From NCBI RefSeq assembly GCF_003369445.1, contig NZ_QRCU01000072.1, positions 1 through 53,508 on the forward strand: a stretch of DNA of 53,508 bases, in the 5' to 3' direction. Position 1 is the first letter of the stretch, and each line of letters begins with the position of its first letter. The translations under genes and the position numbers were made by a program. The notes under the pieces were generated by a model. It was given only the letters and a program-made list of their open reading frames with translations, was not told the origin of the DNA and searched no databases. The DNA is from Arthrobacter silvisoli. Its GTDB lineage: Bacteria > Actinomycetota > Actinomycetes > Actinomycetales > Micrococcaceae. Below, piece after piece: positions 32,101 to 40,327 of the stretch.

Positions 32101-34203
32101 GTCGATGCGTTCGCGGTCCAGGCGGGCGGCGCCGTCGATGATGAACTCCTTGCGCGGGGCCACGTCCGAACCCATCAGGAGATCGAAGACGTGCTCGGCC
32201 TGCTCCAGGTGTTCGATTCCGACCTTGCGCAGGGTGCGGTGCCGCGGGTCCATGGTGGTCTCGGCCAGCTGCTGCGCGTCCATTTCGCCGAGGCCCTTGT
32301 AGCGCTGGATCGGTTCCTTGTAGCGCTTGCCTTCCTTGGCGAGCTTGGCCAGCAGGGCGTGCAGCTCCGCCTCGGAGTAGGTGTAGATCATCTCGTTGGC
32401 CTTCTGGCCGGGGTTGATGACCTCCACCCGGTGCAGCGGCGGCACAGCGGCGAACACGCGCCCGGCCTCGACCATGGGCCGCATGTACCGGAAGAACAGG
32501 GTGAGCAGCAGGGTGCGGATGTGGGCGCCGTCGACGTCGGCATCGGTCATCAGGATCACCTTGCCGTACCGGGCGGCGTCGATGTCGAAGCTGCGCCCGG
32601 ACCCCGCCCCGACCACCTGGATGAGCGCGGCGCATTCGGCGTTGGAGAGCATGTCCCCCACCGACGCCTTCTGGACGTTCAGGATCTTGCCGCGGATCGG
32701 CAGCAGCGCCTGGAAGTCCGAGGAGCGGGCGAGCTTGGCAGTGCCGAGGGCCGAGTCACCTTCCACGATGAACAGCTCCGAGCGTGCGACGTCGTCCGTG
32801 CGGCAGTCTGCCAGCTTAGTGGGCATCGAGGAGGTTTCCAGGGCATTCTTGCGCCGCTGGGTCTCCTTGTGGACGCGCGCGGAGATGCGCGACTTCATCT
32901 CGCTGACGATCTTTTCCAGCAGCAGCGTGGACTGGGCTTTGTCGTTGCGGTTGCTGGAGTTCAGCCGCGCCGTGATCTCCTGCTCCACGACTTTGGCCAC
33001 GATGGACCGGACGGCCGAGGTGCCGAGGATTTCCTTGGTCTGGCCTTCGAACTGCGGCTCGGCCAGGCGTACGGTCAGCACGGCGGTGAGGCCGGCGAGG
33101 ATGTCGTCCTTTTCGATCTTGTCGTTGCCCGCCTTGAGCTTGCGGGCATTGGACTCGACGGCCTTGCGGAACGTCTTTACGAGGGCCTGCTCGAAGCCGG
33201 CCTGGTGGGTGCCGCCCTTGGGGGTCGAAATGATGTTCACGAAGCTGCGCATCGTAGTGTCGTAGCCGATGCCCCAGCGCAGGGCGACGTCCACTTCGCA
33301 GTCGCGCTCGACCTCGGCGATGGTGCTGTGGCCGTTGTCGTCCAGGACGGGCACGGTCTCCTTGAACTTTCCCGCCCCGTGGAGGCGCCAGATGTCCGTC
33401 ACGGCCGCGTCGGCAGCAAGGAAGTCGACAAACTCCGAGATGCCGCCGTCGTGGTGGAAGACCTCTTCGTGCGGGCCGTCCCCGCCAGGGGTGCCGGGCA
33501 GGCCGCGTTCGTCGCGCACTGTCAGCTTCAGCCCCGGGATGAGGAAGGAAGTCTGGCGGGCGCGGGCGGCCAGGTCCTCGTACGAGAACCTCGCGTCGGG
33601 GGTGAAGATCTGGCGGTCGGCCCAGTAGCGGATGCGCGTGCCGGTGACGCCGCGTTTTGCCTTCCCGACGACGTCGAGCACCGAGTTGTCGACGAACGGT
33701 TCGAAGGCGGCGGCGGGGTTGAGCTTGGTGCCGGCGTCCTTGAAGCGTCCGGGCTCGCCGCGGCGGAAGGACATCTGGTAGGTCTTGCCGCCGCGGTCCA
33801 CCTGGACGTCGAGGCGGCTGGAGAGTGCGTTGACCACGGACGCACCCACGCCGTGCAGGCCGCCCGAGGCCGTGTAGGAGCCGCCGCCGAACTTGCCGCC
33901 GGCATGCAGCTTCGTGAAAACGACCTCGACGCCACTCAGCCCGGTCTTGGGTTCGACGTCCACCGGGATGCCGCGGCCGTCGTCGTGGATTTCCACCGAG
34001 TTGTCCGCATGCAGGATGACCCTGATGTCGTGGCCGAACCCGGCGAGGGCCTCATCGACGGAGTTGTCGATGATTTCCCAGAGGCAGTGCATGAGGCCGC
34101 GGGAGTCCGTGGAACCGATGTACATGCCCGGGCGCTTGCGGACCGCTTCAAGTCCTTCCAGGACCGAGAGGTGCCGGGCGGTGTATTCAGAACTCGGGGC
34201 CAC
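32095..34203 (-). CDS. parE: DNA topoisomerase IV subunit B
   Basis: This 702-residue ATPase subunit has a GHKL ATPase domain (EIIDNSVDEALAG at 43-55, DDGRGIPVD, then GGLHGVGASVVNALS), a transducer, and a TOPRIM domain with EGDSALGTAKLARS and DADVDGAHIRTLLL. The C-terminal motif QRYKGLGEM follows. EGDSALG in place of EGDSAGG and the length favour topoisomerase IV over GyrB. The start is GTG 34203 with GAAGGAG upstream; a longer open frame to 34431 has no family similarity in its first 76 residues. It partners with parC at 18435. Confidence 0.93.
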   Translation of the reverse strand: MAPSSEYTARHLSVLEGLEAVRKRPGMYIGSTDSRGLMHCLWEIIDNSVDEALAGFGHDIRVILHADNSVEIHDDGRGIPVDVEPKTGLSGVEVVFTKLHAGGKFGGGSYTASGGLHGVGASVVNALSSRLDVQVDRGGKTYQMSFRRGEPGRFKDAGTKLNPAAAFEPFVDNSVLDVVGKAKRGVTGTRIRYWADRQIFTPDARFSYEDLAARARQTSFLIPGLKLTVRDERGLPGTPGGDGPHEEVFHHDGGISEFVDFLAADAAVTDIWRLHGAGKFKETVPVLDDNGHSTIAEVERDCEVDVALRWGIGYDTTMRSFVNIISTPKGGTHQAGFEQALVKTFRKAVESNARKLKAGNDKIEKDDILAGLTAVLTVRLAEPQFEGQTKEILGTSAVRSIVAKVVEQEITARLNSSNRNDKAQSTLLLEKIVSEMKSRISARVHKETQRRKNALETSSMPTKLADCRTDDVARSELFIVEGDSALGTAKLARSSDFQALLPIRGKILNVQKASVGDMLSNAECAALIQVVGAGSGRSFDIDAARYGKVILMTDADVDGAHIRTLLLTLFFRYMRPMVEAGRVFAAVPPLHRVEVINPGQKANEMIYTYSEAELHALLAKLAKEGKRYKEPIQRYKGLGEMDAQQLAETTMDPRHRTLRKVGIEHLEQAEHVFDLLMGSDVAPRKEFIIDGAARLDRERIDA

Positions 34204-34424
34204 GGGCGGGGCGCTCCTTCGGTTTGGGCTGGGCGGCAAAAGGACTCCTACTAGGCTAGCCGCCTCCGCGTGCCAAGGCCGTCTTGCCACACCCGGGACG
34301 CGTGGCTTCACCGGTGGTGTTACGCACATGTGATACGCGCACAGCGAACGAGACCCTTCCTTGCCGGGTTTTGGCCTGCGCGGCTGCTTATATGGACCTA
34401 CAGAACTATCTAAGGAGGCCGACC

Positions 34425-34646
34425 ATGACAACAGCTGTTGCAGACCGCACGCTTACTGCTGCTGACCGGTGCGATCGTTGCGGAGCCCAGGCGTACGTCC
34501 GCGTTGTACTCGAGACCTCCGGTGGCGAGCTGCTTTTCTGCGGGCACCATGCACGCGCAGTGGAAGCGACTCTCCGTCCCAAGACCTCTGAATGGCACGA
34601 CGAGACGTCCCGCCTGCACGAGAAGGAACCCGTTCCGGTCGACTAA
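34425..34646 (+). CDS. Small zinc-ribbon-like protein (DUF7455 type)
   Basis: This 73-residue protein carries CDRCGAQAYVRVVL and, 20 residues later, LLFCGHH, a CxxC...CxxH arrangement expected to bind one zinc ion. I recognise it from memory as the small protein that regularly sits opposite the principal sigma-factor gene in actinobacteria. TAAGGAGG (34411-34418), a near-perfect ribosome-binding site, fixes the ATG at 34425 and implies strong translation. It converges on sigA across a shared terminator. Function is unknown. Confidence 0.88.
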   Translation: MTTAVADRTLTAADRCDRCGAQAYVRVVLETSGGELLFCGHHARAVEATLRPKTSEWHDETSRLHEKEPVPVD

Positions 34647-34705
34647 ACTGCAGGATCCCGGCCGCCGCAAGGCGGCCCACGCGGGATAAGCAAGACAAAA
34701 CAGCT

Positions 34706-34731
34706 GTGGCCCCTCCTTCCGGAGGGGCCAC
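34706..34731. terminator. Bidirectional terminator between the zinc-ribbon gene and sigA
   Basis: GTGGCCCCTCC and GGAGGGGCCAC form a perfect 11-bp stem with a TTCC loop. On the minus strand it is followed by a T-rich run containing GTTTTGTCTT, giving a typical intrinsic terminator for sigA. Confidence 0.88.
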
Positions 34732-34770
34732 GCCTGTGTTATCGCCGGGCGTCCCGGCCCGGCGGGTGTC

Positions 34771-36048
34771 CTAGTCCAGGTAGTCGCGCAGCACCTGGGA
34801 GCGCGACGGGTGGCGCAGCTTGGACATGGTCTTCGATTCGATCTGGCGGATGCGTTCGCGGGTCACACCGTAGACCTTGCCGATTTCGTCTAAAGTCTTC
34901 GGCTGGCCGTCGGTCAGGCCGAAGCGCATGGCGACAACGCCGGCTTCCCGCTCGGACAAGGTGTCCAGGACGGAGTGCAGTTGTTCCTGCAGCAGGGTGA
35001 AGCTCACCGCGTCTGCGGGGACGACCGCTTCAGAGTCCTCGATGAGGTCACCGAACTCGGAGTCACCGTCTTCACCCAGCGGGGTGTGCAGGGAGATCGG
35101 TTCGCGGCCGTACTTCTGGACCTCGACGACCTTTTCCGGGGTCATGTCGAGTTCCAGCGCGAGCTCTTCGGGCGTGGGTTCGCGGCCGAGGTCCTGGAGC
35201 ATCTGGCGCTGGACACGGGCCAGCTTGTTGATGACTTCCACCATGTGGACCGGGATGCGGATGGTGCGTGCCTGGTCGGCCATGGCACGGGTGATGGCCT
35301 GGCGGATCCACCAGGTGGCGTAGGTGGAGAACTTGAAGCCCTTGGTGTAGTCGAACTTCTCGACGGCACGGATCAGGCCCAGGTTGCCTTCCTGGATGAG
35401 GTCGAGGAAGAGCATGCCGCGGCCGGTGTAGCGCTTGGCAAGCGACACGACGAGGCGCAGGTTGGCCTCGAGCAGGTGGTTCTTGGCGCGCTTGCCGTCG
35501 TGGATGATGAACTCGAGCTCGCGCTTGAGCTTGGGGTCCATCGAGCCGTCGTCGGCGTTGATCTTCTCTTCGGCGAACAGGCCGGCCTCGATGCGGAGCG
35601 CGAGGTCCACTTCCTGCTCGGCGTTCAGCAGTGCGACCTTGCCGATCTGCTTCAGGTAGTCCTTGACGGGGTCGGCGGTGGCGCCGGCGGACATGACCTG
35701 CTGGACCGGGGCGTCATCGTCGTCGGCGTCCGAGTAGACAAAGCCGGAGCCGGTGCCTGCGGGCTTCTTCTCGTCTTCTTCCACCTCCTCGCCGATCTCT
35801 GCTTCGGGAGCGGCGGGGTCGAAGTCCTCTTCTTCGACCTCTTCCTCGGAATCCTCGGATTCCTCGGAAGACTTGGCAGCTGCCTTGGCGCCGGGCTTGG
35901 GCCCGCGCTTCTTGGGGGCCGGCTTCTCTGCGTCTGAAGCCTTGCCAGCACGTGTTGCCGCACTCGTGGCAGTTGCAGCCGCCTTCGTTTCTTCGGCGGT
36001 CAGTTCGGCCTGGGCGGCGGGTTCCTTCTCGGCGGGAGACGGGGTCAC
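34771..36048 (-). CDS. sigA: Principal RNA polymerase sigma factor SigA (RpoD/HrdB type)
   Basis: This 425-residue housekeeping sigma factor has a disordered N-terminal region rich in Ala, Glu and Asp (1-120) with a Lys/Pro patch. Region 1.2 starts at [11 protein letters not shown] (126-136). Region 2 contains [15 protein letters not shown] and [15 protein letters not shown] (about 238-252), and region 4.2 is in [20 protein letters not shown]. All core regions are intact. The start is GTG 36048 with AAAGG upstream. The 271-base upstream region has a standard promoter candidate and an ECF-type one. Confidence 0.97.
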   Translation of the reverse strand: MTPSPAEKEPAAQAELTAEETKAAATATSAATRAGKASDAEKPAPKKRGPKPGAKAAAKSSEESEDSEEEVEEEDFDPAAPEAEIGEEVEEDEKKPAGTGSGFVYSDADDDDAPVQQVMSAGATADPVKDYLKQIGKVALLNAEQEVDLALRIEAGLFAEEKINADDGSMDPKLKRELEFIIHDGKRAKNHLLEANLRLVVSLAKRYTGRGMLFLDLIQEGNLGLIRAVEKFDYTKGFKFSTYATWWIRQAITRAMADQARTIRIPVHMVEVINKLARVQRQMLQDLGREPTPEELALELDMTPEKVVEVQKYGREPISLHTPLGEDGDSEFGDLIEDSEAVVPADAVSFTLLQEQLHSVLDTLSEREAGVVAMRFGLTDGQPKTLDEIGKVYGVTRERIRQIESKTMSKLRHPSRSQVLRDYLD

Positions 36049-36097
36049 AGAAAACCTTTCTAGCGGCGGTCTGTGGAATCACCATGGGGGCAACACC

Positions 36098-36125
36098 ACT
36101 ATGACCCTGTCAAGTCCGCGATCAA
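36098..36125 (-). promoter_or_regulatory. Candidate vegetative promoter of sigA
   Basis: On the minus strand TTGATC (36125-36120), a 16-base spacer and CATAGT (36103-36098) form a fair -35/-10 pair, about 50 bases before the GTG. A TTGACA lies inside the spacer but has no good -10 partner. Confidence 0.45.
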
Positions 36126-36163
36126 CATCAAGTGCGACCGGCGGCTGCAGAGTCACTTAGTAA

Positions 36164-36190
36164 AACTGCCGACGTCACCGAAATGTTCCC
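36164..36190 (-). promoter_or_regulatory. Candidate ECF-sigma (SigR/SigH-type) promoter of sigA
   Basis: On the minus strand GGGAAC (36190-36185) is followed by exactly 18 bases and then GTT (36166-36164), matching the GGAA(C/T)-N18-GTT pattern of disulfide/heat-stress ECF sigma factors. GGGAAC is also one arm of an inverted repeat, GTTCCC-N6-GGGAAC (36185-36202). Confidence 0.4.
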
Positions 36191-36257
36191 GGTAAAGGGA
36201 ACGCATCGGGCACTTGAAACACGGACCCAACCGGGTCTCGGCCTACATTGTCTCACG

Positions 36258-36298
36258 CTTTTCCCCGTCAGAGGTCGACTTTTCCAGTCAGAGGTCGA
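36258..36298. repeat. Tandem direct repeat upstream of sigA
   Basis: Two adjacent units (36258-36278 and 36279-36298) both begin CTTTTCC and end GTCAGAGGTCGA; they differ only by CC versus A between those parts. They lie between the DUF4192 stop and the sigA promoters. The 20-21 bp period is close to two helical turns, so a protein could contact both on one face. Confidence 0.75.
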
Positions 36299-36319
36299 AT
36301 TGCCGGCCTGTTGCGGCAT

Positions 36320-37576
36320 TCAGGCCGCCGCCCCGCCAAAGCGGCGCCACGCAGACCCCTTGTTCCCTGCCCAGCCGCACAGCGTTCCGCGGTGTACGAG
36401 TTCGGCGAGCAGTGCGGCCAGCCGGTAGCCGGGCTGTTCCGCGTCCGCCAGGCGCAGCAGGGCGTCGGCCTGGGAGCCGCTCCCCCGGCACCATTGGATC
36501 CAGCCACGAAGGGTGAGTGCCGCGGCCCTGGCTTCCCCGCCACCGCGTGCGGCGAGGTCCTCAAGCAGCCGGTCCAGGGCATCGAGGCGCGTCCAGTCGG
36601 GGACGGCCGGGTGCAGGCCAAGCAGTACGTCCCCGTAGCGCAGCAGGTCTGCAGGGTCCTTGGATGTCCGCCGTTTCACCGGGGCGGGCCCTCCGCTGGA
36701 CACGTGGGCTCCGCTGCCCGCGGATCCAGCCAATTCGACGGGCAGCTGCAGCTTCGGCAGGGCCTTGTCGCGGAAGAATCCGAAGGCTTCCGCACCGGCG
36801 CACGCTGTGTCCCGTCCGGCGGCGGCGGCCACCGCGACGGCGTCGCGCCAGGCCGGGATGCGAAGGCAGGCCCGCAGGAAGGCTGCAGGGGCGGTTGCTG
36901 GCACCGGCGACTGGCTGCCGCCATCCAGGACGCGGAACCAGGCATCAAGCATTGCCTCCAAGGACGCCCGGCACCTCCACACCTCTCCGATCCGTTCCAA
37001 AGCTGCCGTCTCTTCCGCTGCGAGGCCCGGCTCCTCCTGCCCGGAAAACGGTCCGGACGCGCCATCGCCGCCGGACCCGGCGCCGGCGGGCACGCTGCTT
37101 CCGCGGAACACCATTTCGGCATTGAGCCGGCTGTCGCGGATCAGTTCAACGGGATGCCCGGGCCACGGGCAGCATTCGGGGTCGTCGCAGAATGCACTGC
37201 GCCAGTGCCGGGGACCCACCAGCCACGCGTCCCGCAGGGCCAGCCCGCCGCCGTCGAGCATTTCGCCCACTGCCTGCAACAGCGGCCGGCACCGTTCGGC
37301 GACGGTACCGTCATCCCAGCCGGAGCCCGAATAGACAACCAGCAGGACGCCGTCGGCGGTCCGGTCCGCGGCGAGATATTCACCGACCTTTTCGGCAAAG
37401 ACAGCGAGGCGCGGCGGCCCGGAGTCCGGCGGCAGGTCGACGCGGAGCGTCGCACCGAGCGTCTTCCCGTGCAGGGTCAGGGCAACCAGGCTTTCCTCGG
37501 GCCAGAGGCCGAGTGCATGGGGGACGTAGCCGAGAATGTCCTCGGGGCGGGAGGCGGTCATGCGTTCGTTTGCCAT
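36320..37576 (-). CDS. DUF4192 domain-containing protein
   Basis: This 418-residue soluble protein starts MANERMTASRPEDILGYVPHALGLWPEESLVALTLHGKTLG, the typical opening of the actinobacterial DUF4192 family, and has the conserved LLVVYSGSGWDDG region. Later segments are Ala/Gly/Pro-rich, and the end resembles the family's helical repeats (RLADAEQPGYRLAALLAELV). Function is unknown. The start could be ATG 37576 or ATG 37561; I prefer 37576 because GATGCT, one base off TAnnnT, lies 6 bases upstream as in leaderless genes nearby. A longer upstream frame is unlikely to be coding. Confidence 0.82.
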   Translation of the reverse strand: MANERMTASRPEDILGYVPHALGLWPEESLVALTLHGKTLGATLRVDLPPDSGPPRLAVFAEKVGEYLAADRTADGVLLVVYSGSGWDDGTVAERCRPLLQAVGEMLDGGGLALRDAWLVGPRHWRSAFCDDPECCPWPGHPVELIRDSRLNAEMVFRGSSVPAGAGSGGDGASGPFSGQEEPGLAAEETAALERIGEVWRCRASLEAMLDAWFRVLDGGSQSPVPATAPAAFLRACLRIPAWRDAVAVAAAAGRDTACAGAEAFGFFRDKALPKLQLPVELAGSAGSGAHVSSGGPAPVKRRTSKDPADLLRYGDVLLGLHPAVPDWTRLDALDRLLEDLAARGGGEARAAALTLRGWIQWCRGSGSQADALLRLADAEQPGYRLAALLAELVHRGTLCGWAGNKGSAWRRFGGAAA

Positions 37577-37712
37577 GGATCCAGCATCGGCAGCAGCCCC
37601 GGTTCGGGGCAGGGGCGGACCCGCGTATGTGGAAAGGCACGTAAAACGGGCCCTTGTGGAGGAGTGCTGCCACGCCCGCCGCCACGTGAACGGCGGGTAA
37701 CGGTCATCACCG

Positions 37713-39071
37713 TCAGCCGACGGCGCTGTCCTGCTTTCCGTCCAGGTCCCCGCCACGCCGCCGGCGTTCCCGGTAGCGTTCGGCAATGACCTTCGGAAGC
37801 GGCCGGACGTGGACGCCCTGCTCCGCCATCTGACGGCGCACCTTGCGCCGCACCAGCACGATCAGCACCCCGCCGAGCAGCAAGAACACGAATTGCACAC
37901 TTAAGGCGATCCGGAAGGGGTCCAGGCCGTAGAGCTCCCCTCCGGAGAATCCCGAGGCGTGGAGGAGGTCCAGGACGAGGCCCACGAGGTAAATCGTCAG
38001 GAGCGCGGCGACGAAGCCGCCCACGTTCACGATCCCGGTTGCCGTGCCGATCCGGTGGGAAGGGTTGAAGGTCCGGGCGAAGTCGAAACCGATCATTGAG
38101 CTCGGACCGCCCACAGCCAGCACCGCGGCGAGCAGGGCCAGCAGCCACAGCGGCGCCCTGCCGGGCCACGCCAGGACCGCGGCCCAGGTCAAGGCCGTCG
38201 CGGCGGAAATAAGCAGGACCATCGCCGAGCGGCGCATGGGGTGCTTGGCCACGAAGCCGCCGAAGAACGGCCCGGCGACCATGCCCACCAGCACATAGAG
38301 CCCCATGAGGGAGGACGCCACGGCGGCTCCGGTCCCTTGCGCCGAGACCAGGAAGGGATATCCCCAGGACATCGCAAACACCGTGCCGCAGAACTGCACC
38401 GTGAAGTGGCTCCACAGGCCCAGCCGGGTGCCCGGTTGGCGCCAGGCACGTGCCAGGCTGACGCCCGTGGCGCGCAGGCCCTGGCTGCCGTCGCGCGGCG
38501 GGTGGCCGGGCGGGGTGTCCCGCAGCATCGCAAGCACCAGCACGACGGCGAGCGCTGAGAAGGAGGCCAGCATCAGGTAGGCAGGGGTCCAGCCGGCGGA
38601 GTGCAGCACCAGCGCGAACGGCACCACACTGATCACCTGGCCCAGCTGGCCGCTCATCCCGGTCAGCTGGGTGACCAGGGGCGCCCGGCGCGGGGCGAAC
38701 CAGAGGGGAATCAGCCTGATGACGGAAATGAAGGTCATGGCATCGCCGGCACCGACCAGAACCCGGCCGAAGACGCCCGAGCTGATGGAGTCGGCGAAGG
38801 CGAGCTCCAGCTGGCCCAGGCCCATGAGGACGGCGCCGCCGGCGATCATCACCCGCGAGCCGAAGCGGTCAACGAGGATCCCCACCGGAATCTGCAGGCA
38901 GGCGTACACCAGGAGTTGGAGCACGGTAAAGAACGAGACGGCGGCTGCTCCGGCGTGGAAGCGTTCGGTGGCCTCCAGGCCGGAGACGCCGAAGGAGGTG
39001 CGCTGCGCCACCGCTACGAGATAGGCGAGCACCCCGATCGACCAGATCAGCCAGGCGCGGGGTGCATTCAC
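37713..39071 (-). CDS. Major facilitator superfamily transporter
   Basis: This 452-residue protein has twelve predicted transmembrane segments. The loop-2 motif VDRFGSRVMIAGG (MFS motif A form DRxGxR) follows the second helix. A charged cytosolic C-terminus of about 50 residues (VRRKVRRQMAEQG...) ends the chain. The substrate cannot be told. It begins with GTG at 39071, and GATAAT lies 6 bases upstream, so the mRNA is probably leaderless. Confidence 0.87.
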   Translation of the reverse strand: MNAPRAWLIWSIGVLAYLVAVAQRTSFGVSGLEATERFHAGAAAVSFFTVLQLLVYACLQIPVGILVDRFGSRVMIAGGAVLMGLGQLELAFADSISSGVFGRVLVGAGDAMTFISVIRLIPLWFAPRRAPLVTQLTGMSGQLGQVISVVPFALVLHSAGWTPAYLMLASFSALAVVLVLAMLRDTPPGHPPRDGSQGLRATGVSLARAWRQPGTRLGLWSHFTVQFCGTVFAMSWGYPFLVSAQGTGAAVASSLMGLYVLVGMVAGPFFGGFVAKHPMRRSAMVLLISAATALTWAAVLAWPGRAPLWLLALLAAVLAVGGPSSMIGFDFARTFNPSHRIGTATGIVNVGGFVAALLTIYLVGLVLDLLHASGFSGGELYGLDPFRIALSVQFVFLLLGGVLIVLVRRKVRRQMAEQGVHVRPLPKVIAERYRERRRRGGDLDGKQDSAVG

Positions 39072-39077
39072 CGTTCG

Positions 39078-39083
39078 ATTATC
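39078..39083 (-). promoter_or_regulatory. Candidate -10 element for a leaderless MFS mRNA
   Basis: GATAAT on the minus strand, 6 bases before the GTG at 39071, with no ribosome-binding site in between. Confidence 0.55.
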
Positions 39084-39134
39084 TCCAAAATGCGGCAGAA
39101 AGCAGATTTAAGAAAGTCGAAGATTCAAGAAAAC

Positions 39135-40073
39135 TCAGGGCAGCACGTCCTTGCGGGCGAGGTAGGCCTCGACGGCGGCGCCGAGCTCGTCGGCGTCCGG
39201 CAGTTCGTCGTTTTCGTCCGCGAGCAGCGAGCGCCGGACCTGCCCTTCGGCCTTGTCGTCGTAGCGGCGCTCGAGATTGGCCACCACCTGCTTGACCTCC
39301 TCGGAAGCCTCGACCTGTTCGGCGATCTGGCGCCCGACCTCGCGCCCGGCTTCCCGGAGGCGGTCAGTGGGAAGCATGAGGGAGGTAGCTGCACCGAGGT
39401 ATTCCAGCCCTGCAACCGCGGCCGGCGGGTATTCGGCGTCGGCCAGGTAATGCGGGACGTGGATGACGTATCCCGCGACCGCGTGACCGGCCTCGCTGAG
39501 CCGGTACTCGAGGACATGCCCGACGGCGGCGGGGACCTCGACGGTCGGCCTCCAGGTGGAGATGCCCTCCACGAGTTCGGGCCGGTTGCCGTGCACGGTG
39601 ACGCCGAGGGGCCGGGTGTGCGGCACCGGCATCGGAATGGAGTGGATCCAGGTCACGAGCTTGACCTGCAGGGCTTCCACGATGCCCAGGACCGCCTGGG
39701 CGAACCGCTCCCACTGCAGGTCCGGCTCGAACCCCGCAAGCAGGAGGAAGGGCTGGCCGAGCCCGTCGCGCAGGCGGTACAGGGCCAGGACCGGGGCCTT
39801 GTAGTCCTCGAGGTGGTCCTTGACGAACGTGATGTGGGGCCGTCGGCTGCGGTAGTCGATGAGCTGGTCGGCGTCGAACACGGCCACCGCCTCGGCGTCG
39901 AGCGCGTCAAGCAGTTCAGCGTTGACCTGCTGAACCACGTGCCCGGCGTCCGCGAAACCGGTGAAGCCCACCAGCATGTTCAGGCCCTTCAGCTCCGGGC
40001 TGTGGAAGAGCCCGATGTTGCCTGCGTAGAGAGATTCAGGGTCAAGGAATGAGCCGGAGATACCTTCAAACAC
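39135..40073 (-). CDS. PAC2 family protein
   Basis: This 312-residue protein has the proteasome-assembly-chaperone-2 fold signature: LNMLVGFTGFADAGHVVQQV at the start and VTVHGNRPELVEGIS in the middle. A charged helical tail (RLREAGREVGRQIAEQVEAS...) follows. Relatives such as M. tuberculosis Rv2714 occur in actinobacteria; a role with the proteasome is only inferred from the fold. The start is GTG 40073, preceded by AAAGGAT. The longer frame upstream is not family-like. It is divergent from pepA. Confidence 0.88.
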   Translation of the reverse strand: MFEGISGSFLDPESLYAGNIGLFHSPELKGLNMLVGFTGFADAGHVVQQVNAELLDALDAEAVAVFDADQLIDYRSRRPHITFVKDHLEDYKAPVLALYRLRDGLGQPFLLLAGFEPDLQWERFAQAVLGIVEALQVKLVTWIHSIPMPVPHTRPLGVTVHGNRPELVEGISTWRPTVEVPAAVGHVLEYRLSEAGHAVAGYVIHVPHYLADAEYPPAAVAGLEYLGAATSLMLPTDRLREAGREVGRQIAEQVEASEEVKQVVANLERRYDDKAEGQVRRSLLADENDELPDADELGAAVEAYLARKDVLP

Positions 40074-40136
40074 GGCGGGATCCTTTCGATCAATACAACT
40101 TCTTCCGGTACAACACCTGCGGCCGGCGGCGCATTC

Positions 40137-40156
40137 CTGCGGCGCGTGTGCCGCAG
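40137..40156. promoter_or_regulatory. Dyad in the PAC2-pepA divergent region
   Basis: CTGCGGC-N6-GCCGCAG is a perfect 7-bp-arm inverted repeat in the 254-base intergenic region. TACGAT (40193-40198) downstream could be the pepA -10, with TTGCTT (40168-40173) as a loosely spaced -35. The role is unknown. Confidence 0.35.
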
Positions 40157-40327
40157 ATCTCATCTGATTGCTTTCCGCCGCGCCGGAGCGGCTACGATCA
40201 AACTGCCGCAACGGCGGCTCCAGGCCCTGCCGGACCAGTCCAAGAGACGGTCCCGGGGGCGACCGGAACCGGGCGCCTGACATGCTGCCCGGCCAAGCCA
40301 TGCAAAGAGAGATGAGGATAGATCCTC

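Noticed and set aside
34204..34431. Longer N-terminus for parE
   Set aside because: The extra 76 codons are not topoisomerase-like, and GTG 34203 has a ribosome-binding site directly upstream.
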